From: Streptomyces sp. NBC_00878
GTDB taxonomy: Bacteria > Actinomycetota > Actinomycetes > Streptomycetales > Streptomycetaceae
Assembly (NCBI RefSeq): GCF_026341515.1
Contig: NZ_JAPEOK010000001.1
Location: forward strand, 5,270,001 to 5,334,000
Direction of reading: 5' to 3'
DNA: 64,000 nt
Shown here: positions 1 through 8,025 of the stretch, one piece after another
How positions within the stretch are numbered: the stretch's first letter is position 1
How the letters are laid out: each line of letters opens with the position of its first letter
The notes under the pieces: model-generated
What the model saw: only the letters and a program-made list of their open reading frames with translations
What the model was told of the DNA's origin: nothing
Databases searched by the model: none
Position numbers and translations under genes: made by a program

Positions 1-985
1 CGCTCATGTACGAGGCCTTGCTCTGGCCACTGCCGTCGCTGGAGGCCACCGGGCGGTTCTTGGCGCTGATGATGCCCGTGGTCACCGTGTTCGACAGACC
101 GAAGGGCGCGCCGATCGCGATCGTCGAGTCACCGACCGCGACCTTGTCGGAATTGCCGAGGGGCAGCGGCTTGAGGCCGTTCGGCGCGTTCTTGAGCTTG
201 ATGACCGCGACGTCGTAGCCCTGGGCGTGGCCGACCACCTCGGCCTCGTACTTCTTGCCGTTCGAGAAGGTCGCCGAGAGCTTGCCGCTGTCGACCGCCT
301 CCGCCACCACGTGGTTGTTGGTGAGGATGTGACCCTGCGTGTCGAAGACGAAGCCGGTGCCCGTACCGCCCTCGCCATTGCTCCCCTCGGCCTCGATGGT
401 GACCGTGCTCGGCAGCGCCGTGGCGGCCACGCTCGCGACCGTGCCCGGGTCACGCTTGAGGTCGCCGCCGCTCTGGGAGGCGGCAACCGTCGTGGAGGCC
501 GTGGTGTTGTCGTTCCGGTCGGCCGCCCAGTAGCCGAAGCCACCGCCCACCCCGCCCGCCACCAGTGCGGCCACCAGAATCGCTGCGACCAGACCGCCGC
601 GTCCGCCGGACTTCGACGTGGGCGCCGGCTGCTGGTACGAGGAACCCCAGGCATCCCCCGAGCCGCCCTCACCCCCGCTCGCGTACGAGGGCGTGGCGGG
701 TGGAGGAGGCGGCCAGGCACCCGCTTCCGGGGCGGGGCCCGCGCCCGCGGGCGCCCCGGAGGGAACCGGGGGCAACGAGGCCGTCGGCGCGCCTTCTTGG
801 GGCGTGGCCGCCTCGTGGGAGTAAGCCGACCCCTGGGACTGAGTCGTGCCCTGATAGGGGTCCACGGGGCCCGCTCCCTGTGGCACCCCCTGCTCCGGAG
901 GCGCGGAAGCAGCGGGAGTGTCCACCGGCACGGGAGGTGCAGACGGGGCCGGGGGTACCTCAGTGCCCTCGTTCTCGGTGCTCAC
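1..985 (-). CDS. HtrA/DegP-like trypsin-family serine protease, membrane-anchored (C-terminus outside window)
   Basis: Envelope protease of the S1C (HtrA) type, expected to degrade misfolded exported proteins. Only the first 328 residues are present. Residues 1-125 are a Pro/Ala-rich cytoplasmic segment. One membrane helix follows at about 130-150, then the chymotrypsin fold. The catalytic His is at about 224 in TNNHVV and the Asp at about 257 in YDVAVIKL. The Ser and any PDZ domain lie beyond the window edge. The GTG start at 985 is preceded by AGAGGAAG. It is transcribed divergently from the glycerophosphodiesterase gene across a 280-bp gap. The family assignment is firm; substrates cannot be told. 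Confidence 0.9.
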   Translation of the reverse strand, partial: MSTENEGTEVPPAPSAPPVPVDTPAASAPPEQGVPQGAGPVDPYQGTTQSQGSAYSHEAATPQEGAPTASLPPVPSGAPAGAGPAPEAGAWPPPPPATPSYASGGEGGSGDAWGSSYQQPAPTSKSGGRGGLVAAILVAALVAGGVGGGFGYWAADRNDNTTASTTVAASQSGGDLKRDPGTVASVAATALPSTVTIEAEGSNGEGGTGTGFVFDTQGHILTNNHVVAEAVDSGKLSATFSNGKKYEAEVVGHAQGYDVAVIKLKNAPNGLKPLPLGNSDKVAVGDSTIAIGAPFGLSNTVTTGIISAKNRPVASSDGSGQSKASYMS

Positions 986-1265
986 AGCTCTTCCTCTCGG
1001 TCCACGGCTGTTCGTTCAGGTCGCACACGGTCATGTTCGCTCGCGCGTGTTCATGGCTCCACTCGCGTGTGTTCAGGAACCGGCACGATTCCAGCTGTGC
1101 ATGTGCTTTTGTATGCCGTCAGCTTTTCCCACGGGACGTCAGGGCGCCATAAGCGGCACCTGTGACTCCGGGATCTTCATTTATATCGGACAGGTCTGAC
1201 AAAACCATCGAGCGCACGGCGCCACCGCTCTCACGCCTACCCACTGACGATGGCACCATGACGCG

Positions 1266-2078
1266 GTGACCCACGCACGACAGCACCAGATCCAGGTCGT
1301 CGCCCACCGTGGAGCCTCCGAAGAGGCCCCGGAGCACACCCTGGCCGCGTACGAGAAGGCGATCGAGGACGGGGCCGACGCCCTGGAGTGCGATGTACGG
1401 CTGACCGCGGACGGACATCTCGTCTGTGTCCACGACCGCCGCGTCAACCGCACCTCCAACGGCCGCGGCGCCGTCTCCGCCCTGGAACTCGCCGACCTCG
1501 CCGCCCTGGACTTCGGCTCCTGGAAGAACCGCGACGAGGCGCCCGACTGGGAGCAGCAACGGCCCCCGTCCTGGGAGCAGCAGTCCGTCCTCACCCTGGA
1601 AAGACTGCTCGAACTCGTCGCCGACGCCGACCGCCCCGTACGGCTCGCCATCGAGACGAAGCACCCCACGCGCTGGGCGGGCCAGGTCGAGGAGCGCCTG
1701 CTGGTCCTCCTGAAGCGTTTCGGCCTGGACGCCCCGCCCTCGGCCGCCGAGTCCCCCGTACGCGTCATGAGTTTCTCGGCGCGCTCGCTGCACCACGTCC
1801 GGGCGGCGTCCCCGACGCTGCCGACGGTCTATCTGCTGCAGTTCGTCTCGCCCCGGCTGCGCGACGGACGGCTGCCCGCCGGTGTCCGGATCGCGGGCCC
1901 CTCGATGCGCATCGTGCGCAATCACCCCGCGTACATCGAGCGTCTGAAGCGGGCTGGGCATCAGGTTCACGTATGGACGGTGAACGAGCCCGAGGACGTC
2001 GATCTCTGCGTCGAGCTGGGCGTCGACGCCATCATCACCAACCGCCCGCGCGCGGTGCGCCACCAACTGGGCCGCTGA
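1266..2078 (+). CDS. glycerophosphodiester phosphodiesterase family protein
   Basis: Predicted to cleave glycerophosphodiesters to glycerol-3-phosphate and an alcohol. It is 270 aa, normal for the bacterial GDPD TIM barrel. The N-terminus carries the family signature: VVAHRG (His14, Arg15), ALECDV (Glu41, Asp43) and VHD (His56, Asp57). A second conserved block near the end, HVWTVNEPEDV, closes the barrel. No signal peptide is seen, so a cytoplasmic enzyme of UgpQ type is likelier than a secreted GlpQ. The chosen start is GTG at 1266. Residues 80-100 contain an unusual run rich in Trp, Glu and Gln (duplicated WEQQ), possibly a surface insert. Confidence 0.9.
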   Translation: MTHARQHQIQVVAHRGASEEAPEHTLAAYEKAIEDGADALECDVRLTADGHLVCVHDRRVNRTSNGRGAVSALELADLAALDFGSWKNRDEAPDWEQQRPPSWEQQSVLTLERLLELVADADRPVRLAIETKHPTRWAGQVEERLLVLLKRFGLDAPPSAAESPVRVMSFSARSLHHVRAASPTLPTVYLLQFVSPRLRDGRLPAGVRIAGPSMRIVRNHPAYIERLKRAGHQVHVWTVNEPEDVDLCVELGVDAIITNRPRAVRHQLGR

Positions 2079-2305
2079 CCTCAACCCTCCGAGGTCCCCC
2101 GCGGGACCGTCCGGGTTCCCCCGCGCACAGACCTCGCACGTCAGCCGCACCGTCGAATTCAGGCCATGCGATTACAGGGAGTGCTCCGGCGCGTTCAGTC
2201 CGTATTCGATCGTTAAGAGTGCGTCACCGTACGTGCATTGGCCGGTTTCCAGTCCAGCCCAGAGGGGCATCCACACCGTGGCGTGGGGCAAAGGAGGTCT
2301 CGGGG

Positions 2306-2848
2306 GTGGCGTTGGTGGTGGCACAGGAGGTGCCCACGTCGTCGAGCATGGCCGTATCCCATGGCCCTGCGGGCGTGGGGGAAGCAAGACACCGGATGCG
2401 GGCTCAGCTGCGCACCGGCGGTGTGGCGGAAACGGTCATCGACGATGCCGTACTGATCCTTTCCGAACTACTGAGCAACGCTTGCCGACACGGCAGGCCA
2501 TTGGGTGACGCCCTGGCGGGGGACGGCGACGTCCGGGCCGCCTGGCGCGTCGAACAGACCGGCAGGCTCACGGTCGAGGTGACGGACGGCGGTGGTCCGA
2601 CCCGTCCGGTTCCGGCCACTCCTTCGGTCACGGCGCGCGGCGGCCGCGGGCTGAACATCATCACGGCGCTCGCCGACGACTGGGGCGTCCGGGACGACGC
2701 CCGCGGTGAGGTCACGGTGTGGGTGGTCGTGCACAAGGACGCCGTTGCCGGGCACCGCCGCGACGACTTCGCCGCGCGCGTCACGGGCCCGTCGGTGTCC
2801 GCGATACCCGACCTGAACTTCGCGGACGCTTTCGACGACCTGGACTGA
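2306..2848 (+). CDS. ATP-binding protein, anti-sigma-factor-like HATPase (RsbW family)
   Basis: A 180-aa GHKL ATPase of the kind abundant in Streptomyces, usually regulating sigma factors or acting as an orphan switch kinase. The N box is LSELLSNACRHG (Glu54, Asn58), the G1 box is DGGG (Asp94) and the G2 box is GGRGLNII (112-119). The start was set at GTG 2306 because a near-perfect Shine-Dalgarno AAGGAGGT ends 7 nt upstream. The frame stays open upstream and a start near 2219 is possible, but it has no comparable ribosome site. A C-terminal tail after residue 150 is specific to this subgroup. Partner proteins cannot be inferred. Confidence 0.82.
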   Translation: MALVVAQEVPTSSSMAVSHGPAGVGEARHRMRAQLRTGGVAETVIDDAVLILSELLSNACRHGRPLGDALAGDGDVRAAWRVEQTGRLTVEVTDGGGPTRPVPATPSVTARGGRGLNIITALADDWGVRDDARGEVTVWVVVHKDAVAGHRRDDFAARVTGPSVSAIPDLNFADAFDDLD

Positions 2849-3215
2849 GAACGGACTGAGCCCAGAGCAACCTCGACCGAGCACGACCTGAGCCCAGGAC
2901 GACCTGGACCGAGCGCGACCAGAGCCCAGCCGGAATGGCCTGGGCCAGGCACCACCAGGGCCCGGAATGGCCTGGACCGAGCGCGACCAGAAAACAGAAC
3001 GGCCTGGACGGCTTGGAGCGGGCGCGGCCCAAGCCCAGGACCATGTGAGCGCAGGACTGTCCGGCCAAGAACCGGCCGCCGGGGACGACCTGGACCGAAG
3101 CAGCACGAAGCAGCACGAAGCACACGGAAGCACCGGTTCGAGGACGAACCGCAGCGCTGGTTCCGGGACGAACCGAAGCCGAACCGAAGCACCGCTTCCG
3201 GGACGACTCGGCACG
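2849..3215. repeat. degenerate tandem repeats downstream of the ATP-binding protein gene
   Basis: The whole gap consists of imperfect reiterations of a unit like GACCTGGACCGAGCGCGACC, passing gradually into CGAAGCAGCACGAAGCA and GGTTCCGGGACGAACCGAAG. The unit resembles the last codons of the upstream gene (GACCTGGACTGA), as if the 3' end had been copied repeatedly and then diverged. No gene is supported here; frames that stay open do so only through repeat periodicity. A single DnaA-box-like TTGTCCACA lies just beyond, at 3216-3224. Confidence 0.7.
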
Positions 3216-3299
3216 TTGTCCACAGGGTCCCGTGGGTCCTCGTACGAGCGGCTAGGCTCGCGCCCGTACGAGTCGAGCCGTAACCGGGAGACATCCACG

Positions 3300-4265
3300 A
3301 TGGCCAAGAAGCGACCCCAGACGAAGGCCAAGCAGCCTCAGCTGACGGATGGAGAGATCCCGGTCGTCGGGGCACGCGAGCCGTGCCCCTGCGGCAGCGG
3401 CCGCCGCTACAAGGCGTGTCACGGACGCGCCGCCGCGCACGCCGTGACCGAGCTGGTGCACCGCCCCTTCGAGGCGCTGGCGGGCGAGGCCGACTGGGTC
3501 GCGCTGCGCGAGCTCGTGCCCGCGGCCACCGTAGAGCTGCACCTGAAGGAGCCGCTCCCGGAGGGCGTCCCGTCGATCACGCTCGCGACGGTGCTGCCGA
3601 TGGCCTGGCCCGCGCTGCGCCGTGACGACGGCTCGGTGCTGATCGGCCTGCAGAACGACACCGCGTCCGGTGACATCAGCCGCGACCTGGCCGACACGCT
3701 CCAGCGGGCGCTCATCGCGGAGCCGGGCAGTCCGGTCCAGGGCCGCCGCGCCCCGGCTGACGGACCGCGGCTGCAGGACCTCCTCGACCCCGAAGGCGCG
3801 TTCGAGCCAGTTGTGCACGCGGGCTTCGAATTCTGGGTTCCGGACGCGCAGAACGCGACCACGGAGGTGACCGCCTCCCTGGAACGGGCCAACGCCGCCG
3901 CCATCCCGACCGTGAAGCTCGCGGGCGTCGACGCGGCGTACTGGTGCGAAACGCCCGACAAGAACCATCTGCGCTGGGTCATGCCGTACCCGGAGGAGCA
4001 GCTTCTGGACGCGCTCGCCCGGCTGCACGCCGCGGGCCGGTCGAGCCTCGGGGAAGGCACCCGCCTCGTGGGCTCCTTCCGTGCCCACGGCCTCACGGTG
4101 CCGGTCTGGGACCTGCCGACCGGCGTCTCGGCGGAGGACGTCGAGAAGCCGGCGGCCGAGTTCGCCGAGCGGCTCACCGCCGCGCTGGCCTCGGACGCGC
4201 CGCTCACCGGGGACGAGCGACGGGCGCGCGGCGGCCTCACCAACCGACAGGTCACCCTCAGCTGA
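3300..4265 (+). CDS. DUF5926 family protein with N-terminal SEC-C motif
   Basis: A 321-aa cytoplasmic protein. Residues 29-41 hold a SEC-C-like zinc motif, CPCGSG followed by KACHG (Cys29, Cys31, Cys40, His41), as on the SecA tail and in some nucleic-acid-associated proteins. The rest is a domain known only from actinobacteria (DUF5926) with no recognised catalytic residues. The N-terminal ten residues are strongly basic. ATG at 3300 follows GGGAGA at a suitable distance. It converges on the gene at 4509-5210. The molecular role is unknown; binding of zinc is the only safe prediction. Confidence 0.85.
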   Translation: MAKKRPQTKAKQPQLTDGEIPVVGAREPCPCGSGRRYKACHGRAAAHAVTELVHRPFEALAGEADWVALRELVPAATVELHLKEPLPEGVPSITLATVLPMAWPALRRDDGSVLIGLQNDTASGDISRDLADTLQRALIAEPGSPVQGRRAPADGPRLQDLLDPEGAFEPVVHAGFEFWVPDAQNATTEVTASLERANAAAIPTVKLAGVDAAYWCETPDKNHLRWVMPYPEEQLLDALARLHAAGRSSLGEGTRLVGSFRAHGLTVPVWDLPTGVSAEDVEKPAAEFAERLTAALASDAPLTGDERRARGGLTNRQVTLS

Positions 4266-4393
4266 GACACAGCGGACACTCAAGCCGGACTGACCGACCA
4301 GTCAGCTGGCCGACAGGGCCGTGAACCAGGTGACTCCTGTCACAACTCCCGGTCCTGACAAGGAAATCGGTGTCCGAATAGCCGAGATCGAAT

Positions 4394-4421
4394 TTGCGAA
4401 CCGCCGATCTCTTGTTACCGT
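4394..4421 (+). promoter_or_regulatory. candidate housekeeping-type promoter in a convergent gap
   Basis: TTGCGA (4394-4399) and TACCGT (4416-4421) are separated by 16 bp, close to Streptomyces HrdB-type promoters. It points towards the terminator hairpin at 4430-4478. Together they would define a transcript of only about 50-60 nt between two convergent genes. Inference from consensus only. Confidence 0.35.
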
Positions 4422-4429
4422 TTCATTAG

Positions 4430-4478
4430 CCCGGTTGCTGGTGCATCCCCCGTCGCCAGCAACCGGGTCTTTCTGTTT
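4430..4478 (+). terminator. intrinsic terminator, 12-bp GC stem plus T-rich tail
   Basis: CCCGGTTGCTGG (4430-4441) pairs perfectly with CCAGCAACCGGG (4456-4467) across a 14-nt loop. TCTTTCTGTTT follows. This is an unusually clean factor-independent terminator for Streptomyces. It could end the DUF5926 gene (stop at 4265) or a short RNA started at the promoter just upstream. On the other strand no T-run follows the stem. Confidence 0.75.
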
Positions 4479-4508
4479 CCGGATTCGGACCCCCTGTCGG
4501 CGGAAGCC

Positions 4509-5210
4509 TCAACGCCCGGTCTGCGCAGGTGAGTTGCTCCCCGCGCGCAACAGCAGCGGCCCGTCGGCCCCCTCCGCGAACTCCACGACCGCCGTGTACG
4601 CCCGCACGTCCCCCGTCGTGCGCTGCCGCGGTGTCTCACACACCCCCGGCTCGTCGTCCGCGCCCACGGCGCAGTGCATCCGTACGGTGCGGTCCGCGGG
4701 CCCCATGAGGGTCAGTACGGACGTGAGATCGTCTCCGGTCGCGTTGCGGTAGTACGTACGCGCCCAGGTGTCGCGCCCCTGCGTCAGCACGCAGGTCTGG
4801 GCCTCGATGCCGTCGGGGGAAGCGAGTTCGGGACCGCAGCGGGCGGCGGTGGCGATGCCCAGGCCGAGCGTCAGGGGGCTTCTGGAGGGCGTGGGACGCG
4901 ACTCGGGCGCCCCCGCCCCCGCGTCGGCGCGACCGACCGCGGCAGGCGCGTCGTCGGAATCACGGGCGCCCGAGGCACGTACGGCGTCATCGGGCGCTCG
5001 GGACCTGTCATCAGACGCTCGGGAGCCGCCATCGGACGCTCGGGAGCGGTCATCGGAGGTACGCGCGGTCGCGGGATCCGGGTCGCCCACGGGTCCCGCG
5101 GAGGCCACGGCCAGCGGCAGCGCGGCCATGAGCGCCACGGCGCCCGCCAACGCCAGCGGGCGAAATCTTCGAGGGCCTGGGGATCGTCGTCCCCCGGAGT
5201 GACGCAGCAT
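4509..5210 (-). CDS. secreted or membrane-anchored protein of unknown function with Ser-Asp-Arg repeats
   Basis: A 233-aa product not assigned to a known family. A basic N-terminus and hydrophobic stretch (about residues 18-40, ending near VASAGP) look like a Sec signal or anchor. Residues 50-90 are low-complexity copies of a DDRSRAS/DGGSRAS unit, seen in the DNA as tandem repeats around 4975-5065. The C-terminal 110 residues look globular, with four Cys (in RCGPEL, QTCVLT, MHCAVG, GVCETP) that could form two disulphides outside the cell. ATG 5210 has no clear ribosome site, so the start is uncertain. It lies just downstream of the prim-pol-like gene on the same strand. Confidence 0.72.
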   Translation of the reverse strand: MLRHSGGRRSPGPRRFRPLALAGAVALMAALPLAVASAGPVGDPDPATARTSDDRSRASDGGSRASDDRSRAPDDAVRASGARDSDDAPAAVGRADAGAGAPESRPTPSRSPLTLGLGIATAARCGPELASPDGIEAQTCVLTQGRDTWARTYYRNATGDDLTSVLTLMGPADRTVRMHCAVGADDEPGVCETPRQRTTGDVRAYTAVVEFAEGADGPLLLRAGSNSPAQTGR

Positions 5211-5264
5211 GAAAGGAACATAACGAGCGAGGGCGGGCGCGCGGTTCGCCGCGCGCCCGGTTCC

Positions 5265-5930
5265 CTACAACTCGGGTGCGCTCACACCCGTACGGGTGAG
5301 GGCCTCCACCACGGCGTCCACGACGGCCTCGACATCGGGCACCCAGGGGGCGGCCGAGCCGGGCAGCGGAGCCCGCTCCCAGCGCAGCTGGCCCTGGCCG
5401 GTCTCGGACGGGGGCAGCGCCACGTAGCCGCCCTCTCCGTGGAAGCGCAGCGAGCCCGGCACGTGGTCCTGGGCGTAGAGCAACTCGCCCAGCTGCTCCA
5501 GGGAGTACGGCTTCACGAGCAGCGCCCAGCGCGTCGGGGACGCGATCACGGGGCCGAGGCGCATCCCCATGTGGTCGAGCGCGAGGAGCGCGCGGGAAGC
5601 GGCGAGCGCCGGCAGGCTCACCGCGCAGGGGGCTTTGTCCCCTGTGGCCAGGATGATCGGCGCCGTCGGCCTGTTCGTCCACCACCAGCGCACCATCCGC
5701 TCGTCGGTGGTGGCCGCGAGCAGGCCGGGGTCGAAGGGATGGGCACCGGGCACCGTGCATTCCGGGTCGGGACACGCGCATCGGCCCCGCCCCTGCGGGT
5801 CCGCCGCCACTCCCGGGAGTACGGGCCACTGCCATGCGGTCGCGAAGGTCAGGGCCGCGCCGAGCATCTCAGGCCGTCCGCCGTTTCGTTTGGACAGGAG
5901 CCTGCGTCGCCTTCCGAGGATCTCGCGCAT
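5265..5930 (-). CDS. prim-pol N-terminal domain-like protein (bifunctional DNA primase/polymerase family)
   Basis: A 221-aa protein resembling the N-terminal domain of archaeo-eukaryotic-type primase-polymerases. A Cys-rich block CACPDPEC...GAHPFDPG (about residues 50-70) matches the C.C/H pattern at the head of this family. It is followed by the characteristic WWTNRPTAPIILATG strand. Streptomycetes carry several such stand-alone short proteins outside any mobile element. Whether they polymerise DNA is unproven. ATG 5930 follows GGAAAGGA. No helicase partner is adjacent. Confidence 0.75.
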   Translation of the reverse strand: MREILGRRRRLLSKRNGGRPEMLGAALTFATAWQWPVLPGVAADPQGRGRCACPDPECTVPGAHPFDPGLLAATTDERMVRWWWTNRPTAPIILATGDKAPCAVSLPALAASRALLALDHMGMRLGPVIASPTRWALLVKPYSLEQLGELLYAQDHVPGSLRFHGEGGYVALPPSETGQGQLRWERAPLPGSAAPWVPDVEAVVDAVVEALTRTGVSAPEL

Positions 5931-6403
5931 GAGCGCTCGTTCCTTTCCGTTGCACGCCTGGCAACACCGAGGACCACATCACACCATGTGTCGATCACTT
6001 CACTGTGCGTACCTACTGGCGCATCACACCCCCGTCCGAGACAAGGGGAACCCCTTATGGGCCGAGCGTTTGGCTGCGTCCGCGTCCATACTGCGTCTGG
6101 CAAAAGCATGGGCATGGCGTGGGGTGGCGGCGCCTGGCGTTTGCCGTCCCGCGTATTTCTCGCCGCCTCCGCCACGGGAGGATGGGGCACGGTCGTCGGT
6201 GGTTAAGACGCCCGGGTCCGTCGCCAGGTTCCGGGACGAGCCCAACCACCCCTGGCCTTCACCGAGTACGTACCCATCACGACCGCTGTGACGCTCCGTC
6301 GAACAAGGCCAGTCGACCTCAATAAGCCGGGCTTCGAGTCGGTTTTAAGCCAACTTTGCTTTTCCGCAACGGTCCCACGGACACCAGGAATCCCAGCAGG
6401 ACA
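5931..6403. other. 473-bp gap without a supported gene
   Basis: Divergent intergenic region between the prim-pol-like gene and the PP2C gene. Frames that remain open here lack codon-position GC bias and ribosome sites. The only visible structure is a short palindrome, AAGGGGAACCCCTT, near 6047-6060. Promoters for both flanking genes must lie here, but none is convincing by consensus. Confidence 0.5.
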
Positions 6404-7915
6404 ATGCTGGACATCCCCTTACGAGTGCGTGTACATGTGGAGACACTGCTAGCGGCGCAGAATGACATGGGGGTTTGCGATGCTATCGAGCAAAACGCAC
6501 CGGTCGGAAAGCCGGACGCCATGAACGCCCCTCACCTCCCGAAAGTGGCCGGAATCGATTCAACGGTTCCATCGCCCGCACACACTGTCGCGCCCGCACC
6601 TGCCGCCCCGGACACCTCTTCGGCCGTCTCTCCACACGCTCCCGGAGCCGTTCTCCAGGACAGACTCGCAGGTTGGGTCTCCGATCTCACGACTCTGCAC
6701 GAGCTGACCGAGCGCCTCGCCCACACCGGCGCACTGCCCAACGCACTGCAGGAACTGCTGCGCGCCGGAGCCGCCCTCGTGGGCGCCCGGCGCGGTCTCG
6801 TGGTCCTGGAACCGGGAGACGGACTCGGCCCCGACACCACCATCGGCCTGGGTCTGGCCCGCGCCGATCTCGGTCACATCGAGACCGTCCCGCGCAGCGC
6901 CATGTCGTACGGGAAGATCCTCGACGGACTCCCGGGGGGCGAGGGCGAGATCGCCCAGCCCGATCTCCTCTCCGAGGACGGCCTCGACCCGCGCCACCGC
7001 GAGGTCGCCGCCCGCCTCGGCTACGCCGCGAGCTACGCGCTCCCCCTGTCCACGGAGGCGTCGGGCCGCCTGGGCGCCGCCGTGTGGCTGTACGACGAGC
7101 CGGCCGAGCCCGTCGAGCGCCAGCGGCACCTGGTCGGGCTGTACGCGCGCTACGCGGCCGAGCACCTGGCCCGGCTGGTGGAACTGCACCGCACGCGCGC
7201 GTGCATGGCGACCATCTCCGAGGAACTGCTCCCCTCGCGGCTGCCCCGGGTCTCCGGCGTCCAGCTCGCCGCCCGCCACCGCACGGGGCCGCGCGGCGGC
7301 GGCGACTGGTACGACGCGCTCCCGCTGCCCGACGCCGCGCTCGGCCTCGCGGTCGGGTCCGTCACCGGGTCGGGTCCCAGCGCGGTCGCCGCAATGGGAC
7401 GGCTGAGGGCCTCCCTGAGGGCGTACGCGGTGATGGAGGGCGAGGACCCGGTCGCCGTCCTGTCCGACCTCGAACTGCTGCTGCGGCTGACCGAGCCCGC
7501 CCGTTCCGCCACCGCCCTGTTCGCGTACTGCGAGCCCGCGCTGCGCAAGATCACACTCGCCGGGGCCGGGCACAGCCCGCCGCTGGTGATCGGCGAGCGG
7601 CGCACCGAGTACGTGGAGACGTCGCTGTCGGCGCCCCTGGGGATGCTCGCCTGCTGGGAGGCACCGAGCGTGGAGTTCCAGGCGGAGCCCGGAGAGACGG
7701 TTCTGCTGTACACGGACGGGCTGCTGCACCGCACCGGCGACCCCATGGACCGTGCTTTCGCGCGGCTGCACGCGGCCGCCGCGTCCGTGCCCAGGACATT
7801 GCGCACGGACCCGGGCGCGGTCGCCGATCACGTCCTACGGAGTGTGCTGCCGGACGGCCTCGACGTCGCCGACAGCGACGAGGACGTGGTCCTCCTGGCG
7901 GCACGCTTCGAGTGA
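6404..7915 (+). CDS. GAF domain plus PP2C/SpoIIE-type serine phosphatase
   Basis: A 503-aa signalling phosphatase, likely to dephosphorylate an anti-anti-sigma (STAS) partner. Residues 1-80 are an unstructured leader. About 85-235 form a GAF-like sensor. About 255-500 form the PP2C (SpoIIE) catalytic domain, with metal-binding Asp in GGGDWYDAL and YTDGLL and the terminal DEDVVLLAARF motif. ATG 6404 (MLDIPLRV) was chosen over the upstream ATG at 6356 because AGGA precedes it and, as I recall, homologues start there. The spacing is short, so the exact start is moderately sure. Confidence 0.87.
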   Translation: MLDIPLRVRVHVETLLAAQNDMGVCDAIEQNAPVGKPDAMNAPHLPKVAGIDSTVPSPAHTVAPAPAAPDTSSAVSPHAPGAVLQDRLAGWVSDLTTLHELTERLAHTGALPNALQELLRAGAALVGARRGLVVLEPGDGLGPDTTIGLGLARADLGHIETVPRSAMSYGKILDGLPGGEGEIAQPDLLSEDGLDPRHREVAARLGYAASYALPLSTEASGRLGAAVWLYDEPAEPVERQRHLVGLYARYAAEHLARLVELHRTRACMATISEELLPSRLPRVSGVQLAARHRTGPRGGGDWYDALPLPDAALGLAVGSVTGSGPSAVAAMGRLRASLRAYAVMEGEDPVAVLSDLELLLRLTEPARSATALFAYCEPALRKITLAGAGHSPPLVIGERRTEYVETSLSAPLGMLACWEAPSVEFQAEPGETVLLYTDGLLHRTGDPMDRAFARLHAAAASVPRTLRTDPGAVADHVLRSVLPDGLDVADSDEDVVLLAARFE

Positions 7916-8025
7916 GCGTCCCGCCCCTTCGGGCGAGCCCCGCGTGACAGGTCTTCCGGCCCTGGGCGTCCTTCCGTACGACCGTACGATGGAGGGCGTC
8001 CAGAGTCGTATCGAGGAGGCAGACC

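Noticed and set aside
1388..2304. Long plus-strand open frame continuous with the ATP-binding protein gene
   Set aside because: It overlaps the glycerophosphodiesterase in another frame, gives Arg/Pro-rich sequence, and the real gene has its own near-perfect ribosome site at 2291-2298.
3300..3420. SecA protein fragment, because of the SEC-C motif
   Set aside because: The remainder lacks SecA ATPase motifs and matches a separate actinobacterial family of normal length.
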